Shown here: piece by piece, positions 32,101 to 33,016 of the stretch
How positions within the stretch are numbered: the stretch's first letter is position 1
Layout: every line of letters begins with the position of its first letter
IMG/VR virus record: IMGVR_UViG_3300042894_001713
Coordinates: 1 to 33,016 of that record
Source of the DNA: a virus
Strand: one strand, 5' to 3'
DNA length: 33,016 bases
Translations under genes and position numbers: made by a program
The notes under the pieces: generated by a model
Databases searched by the model: none
The model's input: only the letters and a program-made list of their open reading frames with translations
Told to the model about the DNA's origin: nothing

Positions 32101-32206
32101 AGCCCCTAATATATTAAGAGCCACTCACCCCTAGATAGAGGCCCATAGGGAGAGGGCTCTAATAATAATAATCTATTTATTGTTGTAGAGTAGTAGTATA
32201 GGGGCT
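32101..32206. repeat. Nested palindrome, AT-rich
   Basis: Outer arms AGCCCCTA (32101-32108) / TAGGGGCT (32199-32206). Inside, an imperfect hairpin (about 32114-32162): TTA-AGAGCC-CTC-CCCTA paired to TAGGG-GAG-GGCTCT-AA with a 12-base loop, about 16 pairs with small bulges. Between hairpin and outer arm lie TAATAATAATAAT and TAGTAGTAGTATA stretches. Only 7 of 40 bases in 32161-32200 are G or C. Confidence 0.75.
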
Positions 32207-32247
32207 CCCGCCATGATTCTCAAGGGGTTAGCCTCCAACGCGGGATT

Positions 32248-32274
32248 GTTACCCGCGTTACCTGCGTTACCGGC
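32248..32274 (+). repeat. Three tandem 9-bp repeats
   Basis: GTTACCCGC, GTTACCTGC, GTTACCGGC in direct succession. Iteron-like; relates to GTAACCGG/CCGGTTAC found 180 bases to the left. Confidence 0.85.
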
Positions 32275-32436
32275 TTGCAATCCTGCCCGGACCCGGCATC
32301 GTGCCCCCGCATTCCGTATAGCCCGAAGGAGTCCCGACCATCCCACAGTGTCGCCAGAGGGCGGGCCGCAAGACCCTTCATAACCGCCCGCCGCAGGCCG
32401 AGCGCGACAACTGGGGAGCCTGCAACCACCGCCGCC

Positions 32437-33016
32437 ATGATCGCCTACCTCGAAGCACTCCGCGCCCTGCTGAAACGCAAGGCCGCGCCTTCGACGTTCA
32501 AGAGCGCCGACTGGCAGGCCGTCGGACCAGCGATCCGCCAGCGATCGTTCTTCTCCGCGACGATCAACTCCGCGAAGGTTCTCAACCGCATGCGGAACAT
32601 GCTCCTCGACTGGCAGTCCGGCGCGACCCAGACCGTGACCAACCCGACCACCGGAGCCGAGGAAACCGTCTACAAGGTCAACGGGCTCGCCGAGTTCCGC
32701 GAGCGTGCAGGGACGCTCCTCGTGTCCGAGGGACTGGCGACGCCGGCCGATTTCAAGAATACCCGGATCGACAACGTCGTTTCAAACGCCCGCCTCCAGC
32801 TCATCTTCACGACGAACACCGAGCAGGCGCAGACCTTCGCCTACTGGCAGACGCGGGTCATGAACCCGCGCACGCTCAACCGATGGCCCGCCGCCCGGTT
32901 CTTCCGCCGCCCTGGCGCAGTCACGCCCCGCGATCGGCACGTCGCAGCCGAGGGTCAGGTCCGACGCTACGATGACTTCGAGTTCTGGCTGTTCCAAAAC
33001 GCCGCCGACATCGGGG
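32437..33016 (+). CDS. MuF-like minor head protein, 3'-truncated by window edge
   Basis: 193 residues visible from ATG 32437 (GCCGCCATG). IFTTNTEQAQTFAYWQTR followed by WPAARFFRRPGAV-PRDRHVAAEGQ and DDFEFW is the conserved MuF/SPP1-gp7 core (T-N-x-x-A...R-x-x-H...G-x...D). Its role is in head assembly near the portal. N-terminal part is helical (AVGPAIRQRSFFSATINSAK). The frame stays open upstream, so an earlier start cannot be excluded. It would normally adjoin portal/terminase genes, which are at the other end of this window. Confidence 0.8.
   Translation, partial: MIAYLEALRALLKRKAAPSTFKSADWQAVGPAIRQRSFFSATINSAKVLNRMRNMLLDWQSGATQTVTNPTTGAEETVYKVNGLAEFRERAGTLLVSEGLATPADFKNTRIDNVVSNARLQLIFTTNTEQAQTFAYWQTRVMNPRTLNRWPAARFFRRPGAVTPRDRHVAAEGQVRRYDDFEFWLFQNAADIG

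Larger units (their letters stand above)
31973..32436. other. Non-coding structured region, origin/packaging or regulatory candidate
   Basis: 464 bases without a supported gene. In order: terminator (31992-32023), GTAACCGG/CCGGTTAC inverted repeat (32042-32049/32068-32075), an AT-rich nested palindrome (32101-32206) with TAATAATAATAAT, and three tandem 9-mers (32248-32274). The rest up to the MuF-like start shows no clear feature. A 56-codon frame at 32213-32383 is the only plus-strand candidate and I do not support it. Confidence 0.5.

Noticed and set aside
32248-32274. Tandem repeats as a CRISPR array
   Set aside because: Units are 9 bases with no spacers, so not CRISPR; no cas genes anywhere.
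32213-32383. 56-codon plus-strand frame containing Leu-Pro-Ala repeats
   Set aside because: The repeats come from the tandem 9-mers; Pro/Arg-rich product without support, likely non-coding.

Overview
This window is almost certainly a tailed-phage (Caudoviricetes) genome or prophage fragment of high GC content. The head module is Mu-like: TerL, a DUF935-type portal, a Mu gpI-like protease/scaffold, a capsid protein, and a MuF-like minor head protein at the right edge. No tail-sheath gene is visible and a tape measure follows a tube-like protein, so a non-contractile (siphovirus) tail is the best inference. The host cannot be named from sequence alone. My recollection of similar capsid and tail proteins points weakly to Verrucomicrobiota or a related high-GC PVC lineage. 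No integrase, repressor, small terminase or tail-assembly chaperone is recognisable. TerL runs off the left edge and the MuF-like gene off the right edge; these genes are normally neighbours, so the window may be most of a circularly permuted genome.

Layout: 1-1143 is the end of terL. 1130-1911 is a minus-strand cassette (small protein plus a DPPY DNA methyltransferase) with its own promoter. 2040-8818 holds portal, small linker protein, virion morphogenesis protein, protease/scaffold, capsid, cement-like protein, a strong terminator, two connector/neck proteins and a tube-like protein. 8815-19119 is the tail: a large adhesin-like protein with Gly-rich and chitobiase-type repeats, tape measure, hub-like protein, a possible glycosyltransferase, fibre proteins and a compositionally distinct lectin-like receptor-binding candidate. 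19124-20601 is a Pro-Glu repeat protein, holin candidate and M15-type endolysin. 20716-20787 is a tRNA(CAU) with initiator-type features, followed by a terminator.

20951-31972 is the early/replication region: a RecE-like nuclease and RecT-like annealing protein, a coiled-coil protein, several micro-ORFs, an SF2 helicase, an Arg-rich repeat protein ending in a clamp-binding-like motif, a VRR-NUC nuclease, a TOPRIM primase-helicase and an SSB-like protein with the DDIPF tail. Together these make a recombination-dependent replication set. 31973-32436 is a structured, partly AT-rich non-coding region (terminator, nested palindrome, tandem 9-mers) that could be an origin or packaging/regulatory region.

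Expression signals are the most unusual part. Nearly no gene has a Shine-Dalgarno sequence. Start codons in the early region are preceded by CCAACC/ACC tracts. Three operons begin with the same compact module: a terminator hairpin whose T-tract runs into TTGTTGCAC, a 16-nt spacer, TAGNNT, then a leader rich in ACC/AACC. A fourth, divergent promoter of the same type drives the methyltransferase cassette. Many genes overlap by ATGA/GTGA, suggesting reinitiation. The phage also carries an initiator-like tRNA.
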